Assembly (NCBI GenBank): GCA_022184915.1
Contig: JAGTJU010000001.1
Location: 994,057-1,058,056, forward strand
From: Myxococcales bacterium
Lineage (GTDB): Bacteria; Myxococcota_A; Polyangia; Fen-1088
Reading direction: 5' to 3'
Length of the DNA: 64,000 nucleotides
How positions within the stretch are numbered: the first letter of the stretch is position 1; each line of letters opens with the position of its first letter. This document shows positions 1-8,230 of the stretch, piece by piece. The notes under the pieces were generated by a model. It was not told where the DNA came from. It saw nothing but the letters and a program-made list of their open reading frames with translations, and did no database searches. The position numbers were made by a program, and so were the translations under genes.

Positions 1-1117
1 TCCTTTCGGCGGCTTCACTCAAGATGCCCTCGGCGGCAAGCCACGTCCGGTAGCGCGCCAGGGGGTCCCGGCTACGCCAGGGCTCTGGCTCTTTGGGGTC
101 GCGGTAGCGCGTGGGATCGTCCGAAGAGCTGTGGGGGCCCACCCTGTAGGTGAGGTTCTCTATGAAGCTCGGGCCCAATCCCGCGCGGGCGCGATCCACC
201 GCCGCCTTGATGGTGGTGTACACGGCGAAGATGTCGTTGCCGTCCACACGGTACGACGGGATGCCATAAGCGAGACCCTTGACCGCGAGGGTCTCGGAAA
301 CGGTTTGTTGGCAAAGCGGCGTGGAGATCGCCCACTGGTTGTTTTGGCACACGAAAACCACGGGCAGCTTGAAGACGGCTGCGAAGTTGAGCGCAACGTG
401 GAAGTCTTCTTCGCTCGTGCCGCCGTCGCCCATGTAGCCCAGCGCCACCACGTCGCTCTTCGAGAGCTTGGCTGCCCAGGCGACGCCCGCGGCTTGAGGC
501 AGCTGCGACGAGACACAGGACGACATCACGAGGTGGTTCGAAGCGCGCGTGCCGGAATGGCAGGGCAGCTGATGCCCGAGCGTCACGTCGTTGACGTTGC
601 CGAACATCTGCGCCAGATGCGTGCGCAGAGGAACGCCTCGATAAATGCCGGCCGCGGTCTCACGGAGGCCCGAAATGAAGTAGTCGCGGGGCTCAATGGC
701 GTGCGCGCCGCCGATCATGCCTGCTTCTTGACCACGCGCTTCGATGTAAAACCCGATGCGCCCCTGCCGCTGAAGCGGCATCAGCCGGTCGTCGAGCAAG
801 CGGCTCTGCAGCATGCCGCGGTAGATGCGGCGGTGTTCATCGTGGGTGAGCGGGGGCACCCGCTGGGGGTCGGCTACGCCGTTTTCGTTCAGGATCTGAA
901 TGATGCCCGTGGCGCGCGCGTGGTCTTCGTCTGTCCACACTTCCACCTCGGTGAGGTCTGCCTGGCCCGAACGGGAGCCCGCGGAAGGCACTGAGGGCGA
1001 GACCTTGCGACCGGGCGGGGCCGAGGCCGTGCGGGAGGGTCCCGCCGCCGTGCTCTCCGCGCTCGACGGACTGCGGTCGGTGTTGACGGACGTCTCGTTT
1101 GATTTCGTTGTGGCCAC
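1..1117 (-). CDS. bkdA1: Branched-chain 2-oxoacid dehydrogenase E1 alpha subunit (3' end cut by window)
   Basis: Thiamine-diphosphate-binding alpha subunit that decarboxylates branched 2-oxoacids and passes the acyl group to the lipoyl arm of E2. The minus-strand frame is open from a GTG at 1117, preceded by GGAGG four bases upstream, to the window edge, so about 372 residues are present and the C-terminus is missing. After a Ser/Thr-rich N-terminal leader of about 60 residues come RQGRIGFYIEARGQEA, YFISGLRETA, GNVNDVTLGHQLPCHSG, the ThDP/metal segment YMGDGGTSEEDFHVALNFA, QNNQWAIST, YRVDGNDIFAVY and YRVGPHSSSDDPTRYR. The GPHSSSDD and GRQMP-like elements fit the branched-chain E1 alpha family better than pyruvate E1 alpha. 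It lies 25 bp downstream of E2 in the same operon. Substrate preference is inferred from motif similarity only. Confidence 0.93.
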   Translation of the reverse strand, partial: MATTKSNETSVNTDRSPSSAESTAAGPSRTASAPPGRKVSPSVPSAGSRSGQADLTEVEVWTDEDHARATGIIQILNENGVADPQRVPPLTHDEHRRIYRGMLQSRLLDDRLMPLQRQGRIGFYIEARGQEAGMIGGAHAIEPRDYFISGLRETAAGIYRGVPLRTHLAQMFGNVNDVTLGHQLPCHSGTRASNHLVMSSCVSSQLPQAAGVAWAAKLSKSDVVALGYMGDGGTSEEDFHVALNFAAVFKLPVVFVCQNNQWAISTPLCQQTVSETLAVKGLAYGIPSYRVDGNDIFAVYTTIKAAVDRARAGLGPSFIENLTYRVGPHSSSDDPTRYRDPKEPEPWRSRDPLARYRTWLAAEGILSEAAER

Positions 1118-1142
1118 AGGTCCTCCGGCGAACGGCTTGCCT

Positions 1143-2402
1143 TCAGATCGTATCGAGGAAGAGAAGTCCTGGGGTTTCCAGTGACTCTTTGATCATCGCG
1201 ACGAACGCAGCGGCTTCATGCCCATCCACCAGCCTGTGATCCACGGAGATTGAGAGGTTCATCATGTCGCGGATCTCCACCTTGTCGTCGATCACCACGG
1301 GCCGCTTCGCAATCTTGTGAACACCCAAGATGGCCACTTCGGGGAAGTTGATGACGGGCGTGGCCATGAGGCCACCGAGGGTGCCGAGGCTCGTGATGGT
1401 GAACGTACTGCCGGTGAGTTCCTGGCGCGTGGCGCGCCCAGCCTTCGTGGCCGCCGCCAGACGCTCGATCTCGCGCCCGAGATCCGCCACGGAAAGGCGG
1501 TCGGCGTCGCGCAATACGGGTACGACCAGCCCGTCATCGGTCGCCGCAGCTACGCCGATGTGATAGCTGCGGCGCTGAATGATCTCCGCGGCGCTCTCGT
1601 CGAGCGTGGCGTTCAATTGGGGAAACCTTTTGAGCGCGTCCACTGTGGCCTTCACGATGAAGGGCAGAAAGGAAAGCTTGACGTTTTGCGAGGCCAGTCG
1701 GGCGTTGGCGCGGCTTCGCAGAGTGACCAACGCTGACGCATCGACCTCCTCCACGTAGGTGAAGTGTGCCGCCTTTTGCTTCGACAGCGCCATGCGCTCG
1801 GCGATCTTGCGGCGCAAGCCGCGAAAGGGAACCCTGACATCCCCTGCGGCCGGCGCGGGGCGCGGAGCCGAGGGAGCCAACGGTGCTTCGTAGGCACGGC
1901 GTACGTCGTCGTGGGTCACCCGCCCTGCCGGGCCGCTGGCGCGCACGGAAGAGAGGTTCACCCCGAGCTCACGGGCGAGCTTGCGCGTGGCTGGCGTGGC
2001 CAGCACCTCCGCGGGCGGGGCCGAAGCAGGGGGCAGGGACGCTGGCGAGGGCGCCACGACGGACGCGGTCTGCACTTCCGCCGAAGGGGCAGGGGTAGGG
2101 GCGGGACTGCTGACGCTGGTGCGACGTTTTTTTCCTGTGTCGGCAGGGATCGCGGCGGAAGCCACACCGTCGTCAATCGTGATCAGCACCTTGCCCACGG
2201 GGCAGATGTCACCTTCGGCGTAGTGACGGCTGAGCACCTTGCCAGCCCGAGGCGCAGGGATCTCCACGGTGGCCTTGTCGGTCATCACCTCCACCATGGG
2301 CTGATCTTGCGCCAACACGTCGCCTTCGTTCACCAGCCAGCGAACGATCTCTCCCTCCACCACGCCCTCGCCGATGTCGGGCAGCTTGAACTCGTAGGCC
2401 AT
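1143..2402 (-). CDS. bkdB: Dihydrolipoamide acyltransferase E2 of a 2-oxoacid dehydrogenase complex
   Basis: Core acyltransferase of the complex, moving the acyl group from lipoyl-lysine to CoA. The 419-residue protein has one N-terminal lipoyl domain with the lipoylation site in TDKATVEIP (Lys43), an Ala/Pro-rich hinge at about 90-125, a peripheral-subunit-binding domain with ATRKLARELGVNLSSV and GPAGRVTHDDV at about 134-172, and a catalytic domain ending in the active-site motif SVDHRLVDGHEAA (His389). A single lipoyl domain and this length are usual for branched-chain or acetoin-type E2. The gene starts 21 bp after the E1 beta stop and ends 25 bp before the E1 alpha GTG, so the three are almost certainly co-transcribed. 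No E3 gene is visible in the window. Confidence 0.95.
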   Translation of the reverse strand: MAYEFKLPDIGEGVVEGEIVRWLVNEGDVLAQDQPMVEVMTDKATVEIPAPRAGKVLSRHYAEGDICPVGKVLITIDDGVASAAIPADTGKKRRTSVSSPAPTPAPSAEVQTASVVAPSPASLPPASAPPAEVLATPATRKLARELGVNLSSVRASGPAGRVTHDDVRRAYEAPLAPSAPRPAPAAGDVRVPFRGLRRKIAERMALSKQKAAHFTYVEEVDASALVTLRSRANARLASQNVKLSFLPFIVKATVDALKRFPQLNATLDESAAEIIQRRSYHIGVAAATDDGLVVPVLRDADRLSVADLGREIERLAAATKAGRATRQELTGSTFTITSLGTLGGLMATPVINFPEVAILGVHKIAKRPVVIDDKVEIRDMMNLSISVDHRLVDGHEAAAFVAMIKESLETPGLLFLDTI

Positions 2403-2423
2403 GTCGTTCCAGTCGTGCGGGGC

Positions 2424-3413
2424 TCAGAAGTTGATGGTGCGTTCCACCGCGTCCAGGATGCGGTTCGCGTCGGGAAGATACTCGTTTTCGAGCGTGTAAG
2501 GGAAAGGGGTGTCGAAGCCCGTCACCCGAAGAATGGGCGCTTCGAGAGACAGCATGGCCTTTTCCTGGATCGTGGCGGCGAGCTCGGCGCCGAAGCCGCA
2601 CGTGCGAGGGGCCTCGTGCACCACGACGACCCGCCCCGTTTTTTTCACCGAAGCGAGGATGGTCTCGATGTCGTAGGGCAGGAGCGTGCGCAGATCCACC
2701 ACCTCCATCTCGAAGCCTTCCTCCGCGCCTTGTGCGGCGGCTTCGAGGGCCGTGTGAACCATGGCGCCCCAGGCGAGCACGGTGACCGACTGGGCCGAAC
2801 GTGCCCCCACCTCCCTGACGACCTTGGCCTTGCCGATGGGCACGGTGTATTCCCCTTCGGGAACGTCGGCGCGAGAGGCGCGGTAGACCCGCTTTGGCTC
2901 GAAGAAGATCACGGGGTCGTCACCTCGGATGGCCGAGGCCAACAAGCCCTTGGCGTCGATGGGGTTCGAGGGGTACACGACCTGAAGACCTGCCACGTGG
3001 ATGAAAAGGGCCTCGGGCGATTGGCTGTGGTAGTGCCCGCCGCGAATGCCCCCGCCGGCGGGCGTGCGGATGATTACCGGCGCCGGATACTCGCCACCGC
3101 TGCGATAACGCAACTTGGCAAGCTCGTTCACGATCTGGTCGAAAGCGGGGTAGATGAAGTCGGCGAACTGGATCTCCGCCACGGGGCGCATCCCGTAAAG
3201 GGCCATGCCAATGGCGCTCCCCACGATGCCGGCTTCGGCGAGCGGCGTGTCCATGCAGCGCTCGGGCCCAAATTCGTCGAAAAGCCCCGTGGTGGCGCGG
3301 AAAACGCCCCCGAAACGGCCCACGTCCTCACCCAGCACCACCACCTTGGGATCCCGCCGCATTTCAAGGCGTAGGCAGTCGTTCACAGCTTGGATGATGT
3401 TCATTTCTGGCAT
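2424..3413 (-). CDS. bkdA2: Branched-chain 2-oxoacid dehydrogenase E1 beta subunit
   Basis: Beta subunit of the E1 heterotetramer; with E1 alpha it forms the thiamine-diphosphate site. The 329-residue length is typical. Visible family motifs are VLGEDVGRFGGVFRATTGL, ERCMDTPLAEAGIVG, AEIQFADFIYPAFDQIVNE, RTPAGGGIRGGHYHSQSPE, VYPSNPIDAKGLL, FEPKRVYR and a C-terminal GFDTPFPY segment. HYHSQSPE and GFDTPFPY favour the branched-chain rather than the pyruvate enzyme. An alternative ATG lies three codons downstream, and neither start has a strong ribosome binding site. This is the first gene of the E1beta-E2-E1alpha set; the CobW-like gene upstream is separated by 130 bp, leaving room for an operon promoter. 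Confidence 0.94.
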   Translation of the reverse strand: MPEMNIIQAVNDCLRLEMRRDPKVVVLGEDVGRFGGVFRATTGLFDEFGPERCMDTPLAEAGIVGSAIGMALYGMRPVAEIQFADFIYPAFDQIVNELAKLRYRSGGEYPAPVIIRTPAGGGIRGGHYHSQSPEALFIHVAGLQVVYPSNPIDAKGLLASAIRGDDPVIFFEPKRVYRASRADVPEGEYTVPIGKAKVVREVGARSAQSVTVLAWGAMVHTALEAAAQGAEEGFEMEVVDLRTLLPYDIETILASVKKTGRVVVVHEAPRTCGFGAELAATIQEKAMLSLEAPILRVTGFDTPFPYTLENEYLPDANRILDAVERTINF

Positions 3414-3543
3414 TGCGTCAAATCCGCGAAATCAGGGTCGATTGCGCATTGTAGCCGGGCGGACGGAGGGTGGCCAGGTGGGCGGCTGTCGCAGGGGGGC
3501 CGGCCTGCCCCGGCGTGCGGAAGGGCGGCGCAAAGGGGGCGGG

Positions 3544-4470
3544 TCAGGTAACGACGCGGGTGCGTGCGAAGCCTTCGCGGAGGCAGAGGGGATCAAGGCC
3601 ATACCCGATGACCACGAGCCGGCTCGTGCGCGCCGCGGGCCCCCACGGAAGGCCGAGGGAGGCCTCGAGGCGCCCCGCGACTCCCTGGACCACGAGGCGG
3701 TCGGGCAGGCCGGCCACGGCCACGATGCCTTTGACCCTGAACAGACGTGACTCGAAAGCGCCCAAGTCCCGCTCGACCCAGTCGGCGAAGGCGTCAGGAT
3801 CAAGCTCGCCAGGCGCGGTCAAGACCAGGGTCTCCACGGCGCCGTGTGAAGCGTTTTCTCGGGGAGGGGGCGTCAAGCTCTCCGCTCGTTGGGCCAGGAG
3901 AGACGCGAAGGTGTGGCCTCGCACGACCCCGCGGATCGCCTCGACCTGCACGGCCGTAGGATTCACCGCCAGGACCGCTTGCGTGGCTTTTCGAACGGCC
4001 TCGGGTTCCGCGCGGTCCACCTGCGACAGCACCACCACGTCGGCGTAAGCCAGCTGCTCTTGCGCCAGGTCCACGAGCAAAGGGGGTAGGGGGGCCTGTC
4101 CGCTGGCGTCCACCACGGTGACGATGCCGTCGAGCAGGATGCCCTCCACGTGCAGGGCGGCGCGCACCACGCCCGCGGGCGACGCCGCTCCCGACATCTC
4201 GATGAAGATCCGCTTGGGGGTGCTCGCCGCCAGCGTCTCGAGCGCGTGGAGCAGCTCTTGGTTCGTGGTGCAGCAGATACATCCCGCCGTGATCTCCACG
4301 AGCTGCTCCGCCCGGCCTCGAAGCAACTCGCCATCGATGCCCTGGCTGGCCACTTCGTTGATGATGACCGCCACCTCGCTGGGTGTGTGCGCGCGCAGCC
4401 AGGCATCGAGGAGCGTGGTCTTCCCCGCGCCGAGAAAGCCGGTGATGACGGTGACGGGGACAGGGCTCAC
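3544..4470 (-). CDS. CobW/COG0523-family G3E GTPase (putative metallochaperone)
   Basis: P-loop GTPase of the G3E family, whose members deliver metals such as Zn or Co to target proteins. In the 308-residue protein I see Walker A GFLGAGKTT (11-19), the metal-binding CxCC motif GCICC (Cys64, Cys66, Cys67), a Walker B-like IFIEMSGAASP and a SQVDRA guanine-specificity-like motif (normally NKxD). A CobW C-terminal domain follows with RLFRVKGIVAVAG and LVVQGVAGR. A His-rich tail, common in zinc-responsive members, is absent. The exact metal and client are unknown. It sits between a lipoprotein gene (43 bp upstream) and the dehydrogenase operon (130 bp downstream) on the same strand; no Zur box is recognisable to me, so regulation cannot be assigned. 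Confidence 0.9.
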   Translation of the reverse strand: MSPVPVTVITGFLGAGKTTLLDAWLRAHTPSEVAVIINEVASQGIDGELLRGRAEQLVEITAGCICCTTNQELLHALETLAASTPKRIFIEMSGAASPAGVVRAALHVEGILLDGIVTVVDASGQAPLPPLLVDLAQEQLAYADVVVLSQVDRAEPEAVRKATQAVLAVNPTAVQVEAIRGVVRGHTFASLLAQRAESLTPPPRENASHGAVETLVLTAPGELDPDAFADWVERDLGAFESRLFRVKGIVAVAGLPDRLVVQGVAGRLEASLGLPWGPAARTSRLVVIGYGLDPLCLREGFARTRVVT

Positions 4471-4513
4471 ACGCGAAGTCTACGCGAGAGGTCTGACCCC
4501 GGGGCAGGTTGCC

Positions 4514-5518
4514 TCAAGGAGGAGGCCCGCTGATCTCGAAGTCGTCGATGTAAATCTTTCCGTTCCAGGTCTTTCCGGCTTGGGTCTTCATGTAGAGACC
4601 GACTTCGTAGGGCGATCTTCCCGGCAACAAAACCGTGCAATCGAAGTCACTGGGGAGCTTGAAGGAAATTTTGCTCCACTCCCCGGCCTTGATTGAGCCT
4701 AGACCACCACCTGTTTTCCACCCGTTTGGTTGAGGCGTGAACGCAACCAAACGTATGTCGGAAAGTGCGTGCCCGTTTGGGACGTAGACCCATACCGACA
4801 ACGTGCGGTTCGCCCGCACGGAGGCCAGCGTGTCGCTCAACCTCTGGGCAACAAAGAACCATTCGAATGGCGCTGTCTTGCCTGCGGTGACCCCGTCGGC
4901 CGTGTTGACCACGACCTCCATGGAGCTCGTTCCGCTGTGCTTTTGGGCCTGGCTCAAAGTCGGTTTGGGAGCCGGGACCCGGTTCCCGAACGTAGACGCA
5001 ACCCACAGGTTGGATTCGGTTTCGAAGCCGTTGGCGCGGGCGACACGTGCGCCGGAGCAGTCTGGATCGGCGGCGATCGGGGGCATTCCGCCTGTACCCG
5101 TGCCCCCCATGCCTGACCCCCCGGTGCCGCTCCCGCCCATGCCTCCGCTTGGCGCTCCTCCCGTACCACTTCCGGCCGCACCGCCCTCTCCCGCACCGCC
5201 CTCACCGGAGCCACCCTCACCGGAGCCACCCTCACCGGAGCCACCCTCACCGGAGCCACCCTCACCGGAGCCACCCTCACCCGAGCCACCCTCACCGGAG
5301 CCGCCCTCGCCCGAGTCTGAGCCGCCTGCGCTGGAGCCGCCGGCGTTGGAACCGCCTTTGCCGCCGCTGCCGCCCTTGCCGCCGCTGCCGTCTTCTCCTC
5401 CGCCGCTGCCCCCCTCCCCGTCGGTGTCGTCGTCTGACCCAGGTTCGGAAGTCTGGCCGCAGCTCACGGCTCCGGCGACACCGAGCACAGCTACGAAGGC
5501 AAGCACTGTCGTACGCAT
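4514..5518 (-). CDS. Secreted lipoprotein with (GEGGS)n linker and carbohydrate-binding-like C-terminal domain
   Basis: I start this at the ATG at 5518 (MRTTVLAFVAVLG) rather than eight codons earlier, because AGGAG lies ten bases upstream of it and it gives a compact lipoprotein signal with lipobox AVSC. After the lipidated Cys comes an acidic and Gly/Ser-rich stretch of about 130 residues, including roughly eight GEGGS repeats. A globular domain of about 180 residues follows, with one Cys pair and a C-terminal IYIDDFEISG motif, which is typical of jelly-roll CBM or concanavalin-like folds in extracellular proteins. The product is probably an outer-surface lipoprotein; its ligand is unknown. 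The Gly-rich linker resembles those of three other lipoproteins in this window. Confidence 0.85.
   Translation of the reverse strand: MRTTVLAFVAVLGVAGAVSCGQTSEPGSDDDTDGEGGSGGGEDGSGGKGGSGGKGGSNAGGSSAGGSDSGEGGSGEGGSGEGGSGEGGSGEGGSGEGGSGEGGSGEGGAGEGGAAGSGTGGAPSGGMGGSGTGGSGMGGTGTGGMPPIAADPDCSGARVARANGFETESNLWVASTFGNRVPAPKPTLSQAQKHSGTSSMEVVVNTADGVTAGKTAPFEWFFVAQRLSDTLASVRANRTLSVWVYVPNGHALSDIRLVAFTPQPNGWKTGGGLGSIKAGEWSKISFKLPSDFDCTVLLPGRSPYEVGLYMKTQAGKTWNGKIYIDDFEISGPPP
5195..5315. repeat. 15-bp tandem repeat encoding GEGGS
   Basis: About eight near-identical copies of a 15-bp unit (ACCGGAGCCACCCTC on the plus strand) lie inside the lipoprotein gene and encode Gly-Glu-Gly-Gly-Ser in its linker. 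Differences between units are single synonymous changes. The 15-bp period preserves the reading frame, so copy number can vary by slippage without breaking the gene. Confidence 0.9.
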
Positions 5519-5747
5519 GTTAGGCACACTCCTGTCGAACATCTGGAAGACCCCCGGTCGCGTGGCCGGCGTCGCCTTGCTCAGGCGTTCGCACGACAGT
5601 TAGGAACGGGTTTCGAAACGATCGCGCGTTTTTTTCGTTCTTGAGGAAGAATCGAGTTCCGAATGTGTTTGAGCCTGCCTTAAGTCAAGCATTCGCAGAT
5701 TATGCCTTGACAAGATCGTCTCCGTCGCCTTCTCAAGGCTTGATGCA

Positions 5748-6665
5748 TCAAGGGGGATCGTTCTGCGCCTGGGGCTGAGCGGGCTCGAGAGCCGCTGCGC
5801 GGGCCGCACCCTTCGATGGGTTGCCACGAGGGCCAAGTATCGAAAGGAGCATCTGATACGAGTTCTGCGTGCTGCGCCCGTTGATGCAGGTTCGGGGGTG
5901 GCGCTCACCGCAAGGAACGTCCTCGTCGACGAACGCCTTGCCGCCGCAGCCCGATAGGTACGACATGACGTCGGCGCACAGGTAGCCGTGATCGAGGCCG
6001 AAGGCGTGCGCGACCTCCTTCGTGATCGTTTCGCACACGGCGCGGGGCGCGTTGCCCAGGCGAGACGCGAAGGCGAAGACCACGGGATCTTCGATCACCC
6101 CACCGCTGAACGGGGCCAACCCGCCGCTTTTGCGTTCCATGCCGAGGTCGTGGGGGTGACCGCCCACGATGGCCATCACGTACCCGGGGTCGGTGGGGCG
6201 TTCGTCCGTGACCTCGATCGCGAAGGGTGCGAATTGGGCCTTGACGCACCTCGTAATTGCCTGCCAGGCCTCTGGCGAGCCCGAAAACCCTGGGAGTTTC
6301 GCTTCGGTGACTTTGTTGGCCAGCAATACGCTCGAGCGGTTTTCGTGCGAGGCGTCCACCCCGGGCGTGAGCACAATCGGGCCGCTTTGCAAGTAGATGA
6401 CCCGGGGAGGGACCTGGCGATCACGGAGCACGTCGGCCCAGCGGACGAGGTCGTCGCTTTCGGATAGTTCAACGGGGCTCCGGGAAAACCGCTTCGTCAC
6501 GGCCAGCGTGCCCACGACGCCGAGACCACACCAGATCACCGCGTGGAGCAGGTAGGTCAACGGACGGGAGCGAATGAAGTCGGGCAAGACCCGGACATGA
6601 TACCCCCTATCCAGCCGCACGCCCCCGAAAGGGCCAGGGCGGCTGCGTATGGTGGCGAAACTCAT
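5748..6665 (-). CDS. Membrane-anchored zincin-like protein with degenerate HExxHxxGxxH motif
   Basis: Starting at the ATG at 6665 the product is 305 residues. The same frame stays open upstream to about 7208, but that part is Pro-rich antisense to the Gly-rich gene on the other strand and is not credible coding. One transmembrane segment (LLHAVIWCGLGVVGTLAV) lies at about residues 37-54, suggesting a signal anchor with an extracytoplasmic C-terminal domain. Near the C-terminus is KEVAHAFGLDH (216-226) followed eight residues later by the Met-turn-like DVMSY. This is the metzincin zinc site HExxHxxGxxH with the first His replaced by Lys. Several Cys residues near the end (CGGK, CGER, CING) could form disulfides. 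It may be a pseudoprotease or a highly altered matrixin-like peptidase; the substrate is unknown. Confidence 0.75.
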   Translation of the reverse strand: MSFATIRSRPGPFGGVRLDRGYHVRVLPDFIRSRPLTYLLHAVIWCGLGVVGTLAVTKRFSRSPVELSESDDLVRWADVLRDRQVPPRVIYLQSGPIVLTPGVDASHENRSSVLLANKVTEAKLPGFSGSPEAWQAITRCVKAQFAPFAIEVTDERPTDPGYVMAIVGGHPHDLGMERKSGGLAPFSGGVIEDPVVFAFASRLGNAPRAVCETITKEVAHAFGLDHGYLCADVMSYLSGCGGKAFVDEDVPCGERHPRTCINGRSTQNSYQMLLSILGPRGNPSKGAARAAALEPAQPQAQNDPP

Positions 6666-6816
6666 GCCCTCGCGCAGGGGGAGCCTCGGGAGCGGGCTCC
6701 GGCTCCCTCCTTCGTGCGGATACGCCTGGGTGCCCTGACGATCCTCAATGGCTCCTGCGAGCGTGGCGCCTGACCATACTTGATTCCTCGAAGGCGGTTG
6801 CCGAGGTGAACAGGTC

Positions 6817-8193
6817 ATGAAGTTCTCGCCCTTTCCCCCGAAGGCATGCGCCGCGCGTGCCGCTCTTCTCGTTTGGCTCTGCGCCTCGGCGCTGGTCTTC
6901 GCGGCGTGCCAGGGCACGACCGAAGACACGGGTGCGTCGGACGGGCCCGAAAATGATGCGGGCTCTGGAGGCCGGGCCGGGTCCGCAGGGGCCTCCCAGG
7001 GCGGGCGCGGCGGTGATTCAGGCCAGGTTCCAGCAGGAGGCGGTGGAGCCGGTGGCGCAGGGGGACAGCCAGGCGCGGCGGGCGCCAGTGCAGGCGGTGC
7101 GGCAGGCGCCAGCGCAGGTGGTGCGGCAGGCGCCAGCGCAGGTGGTGGTGGTGCGCAGGGGGCGGGGGGCATGGGCGGGGGGACGCCTGGGGGCGCGGGG
7201 GGCGGCATCGTGGACGCAACGTCGCCCGATCCAGGACACCCCCCCGGTGACTACGTGCCGATGTTCGTGGCCGTGGGGCACGGCCGGCGTATCGCTTTTT
7301 CCTGCGACGACGGCCGCACGTGGAGAGACGCCCGGAAGAGCAACGGCACCGAAGGAGAAGAAAGTTCCGGAGCTGCCCAGGGCCTTGCCTATGGGAACGG
7401 CGTCTTCGTGGCCGTCTTCGGCTGGGGAGGCAGCGGGGCGCTCGAACGTTCGGACAGCGGCCGCAGCTGGCAAGAGGTGCGCACCAACGGCAGTGGTTTC
7501 GGGGGCGTGGGTTTTTTGGGGGCGCGGTTCTTCGCGATGGACGGCGGCAAGGGGATCGTCTCGTCCGATGGGGCGGCCTGGAGCGAAGCCGGAAGTCCAG
7601 GGGTCGACTCCCACGTGCGCCGTGTTTCGGGGGCGCGCCTCGGCGCCAGCGCGCTGGGCTTCGTCACGGGCTACGAGGGCACGGGCGATAGCCGCTCGGG
7701 GCGCCGCCGGCTCGCGGTGTCAGCCGATCAAGGCGGCACGTGGAAGGCGGTTGACGTTGGCGACTGTGTCATGAGTCATCAACGGCGAGGGGGTGTCGCC
7801 TGCGGCGCGGAGCTTTGCGTCTCCGTGAGCGCACAGGGGAATCACTGTCGCAGCCAGGACGCGGGCCAGTCCTGGACCTTCGCGGGTTCGGTAGGCGGGG
7901 GCGTAGAGGGGTTCCTGTGGACGGGTCGGGAGTTTGCTGCGTTCGATGGGGGGCGCGGCTTCTTCAGTGACGATGGCAAGACCTGGCGCGCGCAGGCGCT
8001 GTCTGGCAGCGACAACCAAATCGAGGTCGTGGCACGCGCCGCTTCCGGCACTTACGCGGGATTGGCGAAGAACGGCGACGCCTTCCATCGCAGCGAGGAC
8101 GGTCGGACCTGGACGCGCGCCGACGGGCCGTCGGGCAGCGTTTTCAGGCACGTCGTCTTCGGCTACGGCAAACGTGGAGGCGACTGTCCTTGA
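6817..8193 (+). CDS. Lipoprotein with Gly/Ala-rich linker and BNR/sialidase-type beta-propeller repeats
   Basis: 458 residues. A lipoprotein signal with lipobox VFAAC is followed by about 110 residues of Gly/Ala/Ser-rich linker containing an 8-residue repeat (GGAAGASA). The remaining ~310 residues hold repeated blade motifs of the BNR/Asp-box type: FSCDDGRTWRDA, ERSDSGRSWQEV, VSSDGAAWSEA, VSADQGGTWKAV, RSQDAGQSWTFA, FFSDDGKTWRAQ and HRSEDGRTWTRA. Seven repeats fit a single six- or seven-bladed propeller, as in sialidases and YCF48-like proteins. Sialidase catalytic residues cannot be assigned, so I propose a surface-displayed propeller that binds or scaffolds. It is divergent from the zincin-like gene at 6665, leaving about 150 bp for promoters of both. 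Confidence 0.85.
   Translation: MKFSPFPPKACAARAALLVWLCASALVFAACQGTTEDTGASDGPENDAGSGGRAGSAGASQGGRGGDSGQVPAGGGGAGGAGGQPGAAGASAGGAAGASAGGAAGASAGGGGAQGAGGMGGGTPGGAGGGIVDATSPDPGHPPGDYVPMFVAVGHGRRIAFSCDDGRTWRDARKSNGTEGEESSGAAQGLAYGNGVFVAVFGWGGSGALERSDSGRSWQEVRTNGSGFGGVGFLGARFFAMDGGKGIVSSDGAAWSEAGSPGVDSHVRRVSGARLGASALGFVTGYEGTGDSRSGRRRLAVSADQGGTWKAVDVGDCVMSHQRRGGVACGAELCVSVSAQGNHCRSQDAGQSWTFAGSVGGGVEGFLWTGREFAAFDGGRGFFSDDGKTWRAQALSGSDNQIEVVARAASGTYAGLAKNGDAFHRSEDGRTWTRADGPSGSVFRHVVFGYGKRGGDCP
7078..7150. repeat. 24-bp tandem repeat encoding GGAAGASA
   Basis: Three near-identical copies of a 24-bp unit around GCAGGCGCCAGCGCAGGTGG lie in the linker region of the propeller lipoprotein. The period is a multiple of three, so the frame is kept. 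Confidence 0.8.
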
Positions 8194-8230
8194 CCGGCGC
8201 GCGCCAGATCCGGGACGACTTGGCCCGTCA

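Noticed and set aside
5195-5315. Short regular repeats considered as a CRISPR array
   Set aside because: Units are contiguous 15-bp coding repeats with no spacers and no cas genes nearby.
5739-5752. Perfect 14-bp palindrome CTTGATGCATCAAG overlapping the stop of the zincin-like gene
   Set aside because: It has no loop, no partner copy near a promoter and no known regulator; could be chance.
6666-7208. Pro-rich N-terminal extension of the zincin-like protein
   Set aside because: It is the antisense of the Gly/Ala-rich linker of the divergent lipoprotein gene; the membrane-anchored protein begins more naturally at 6665.
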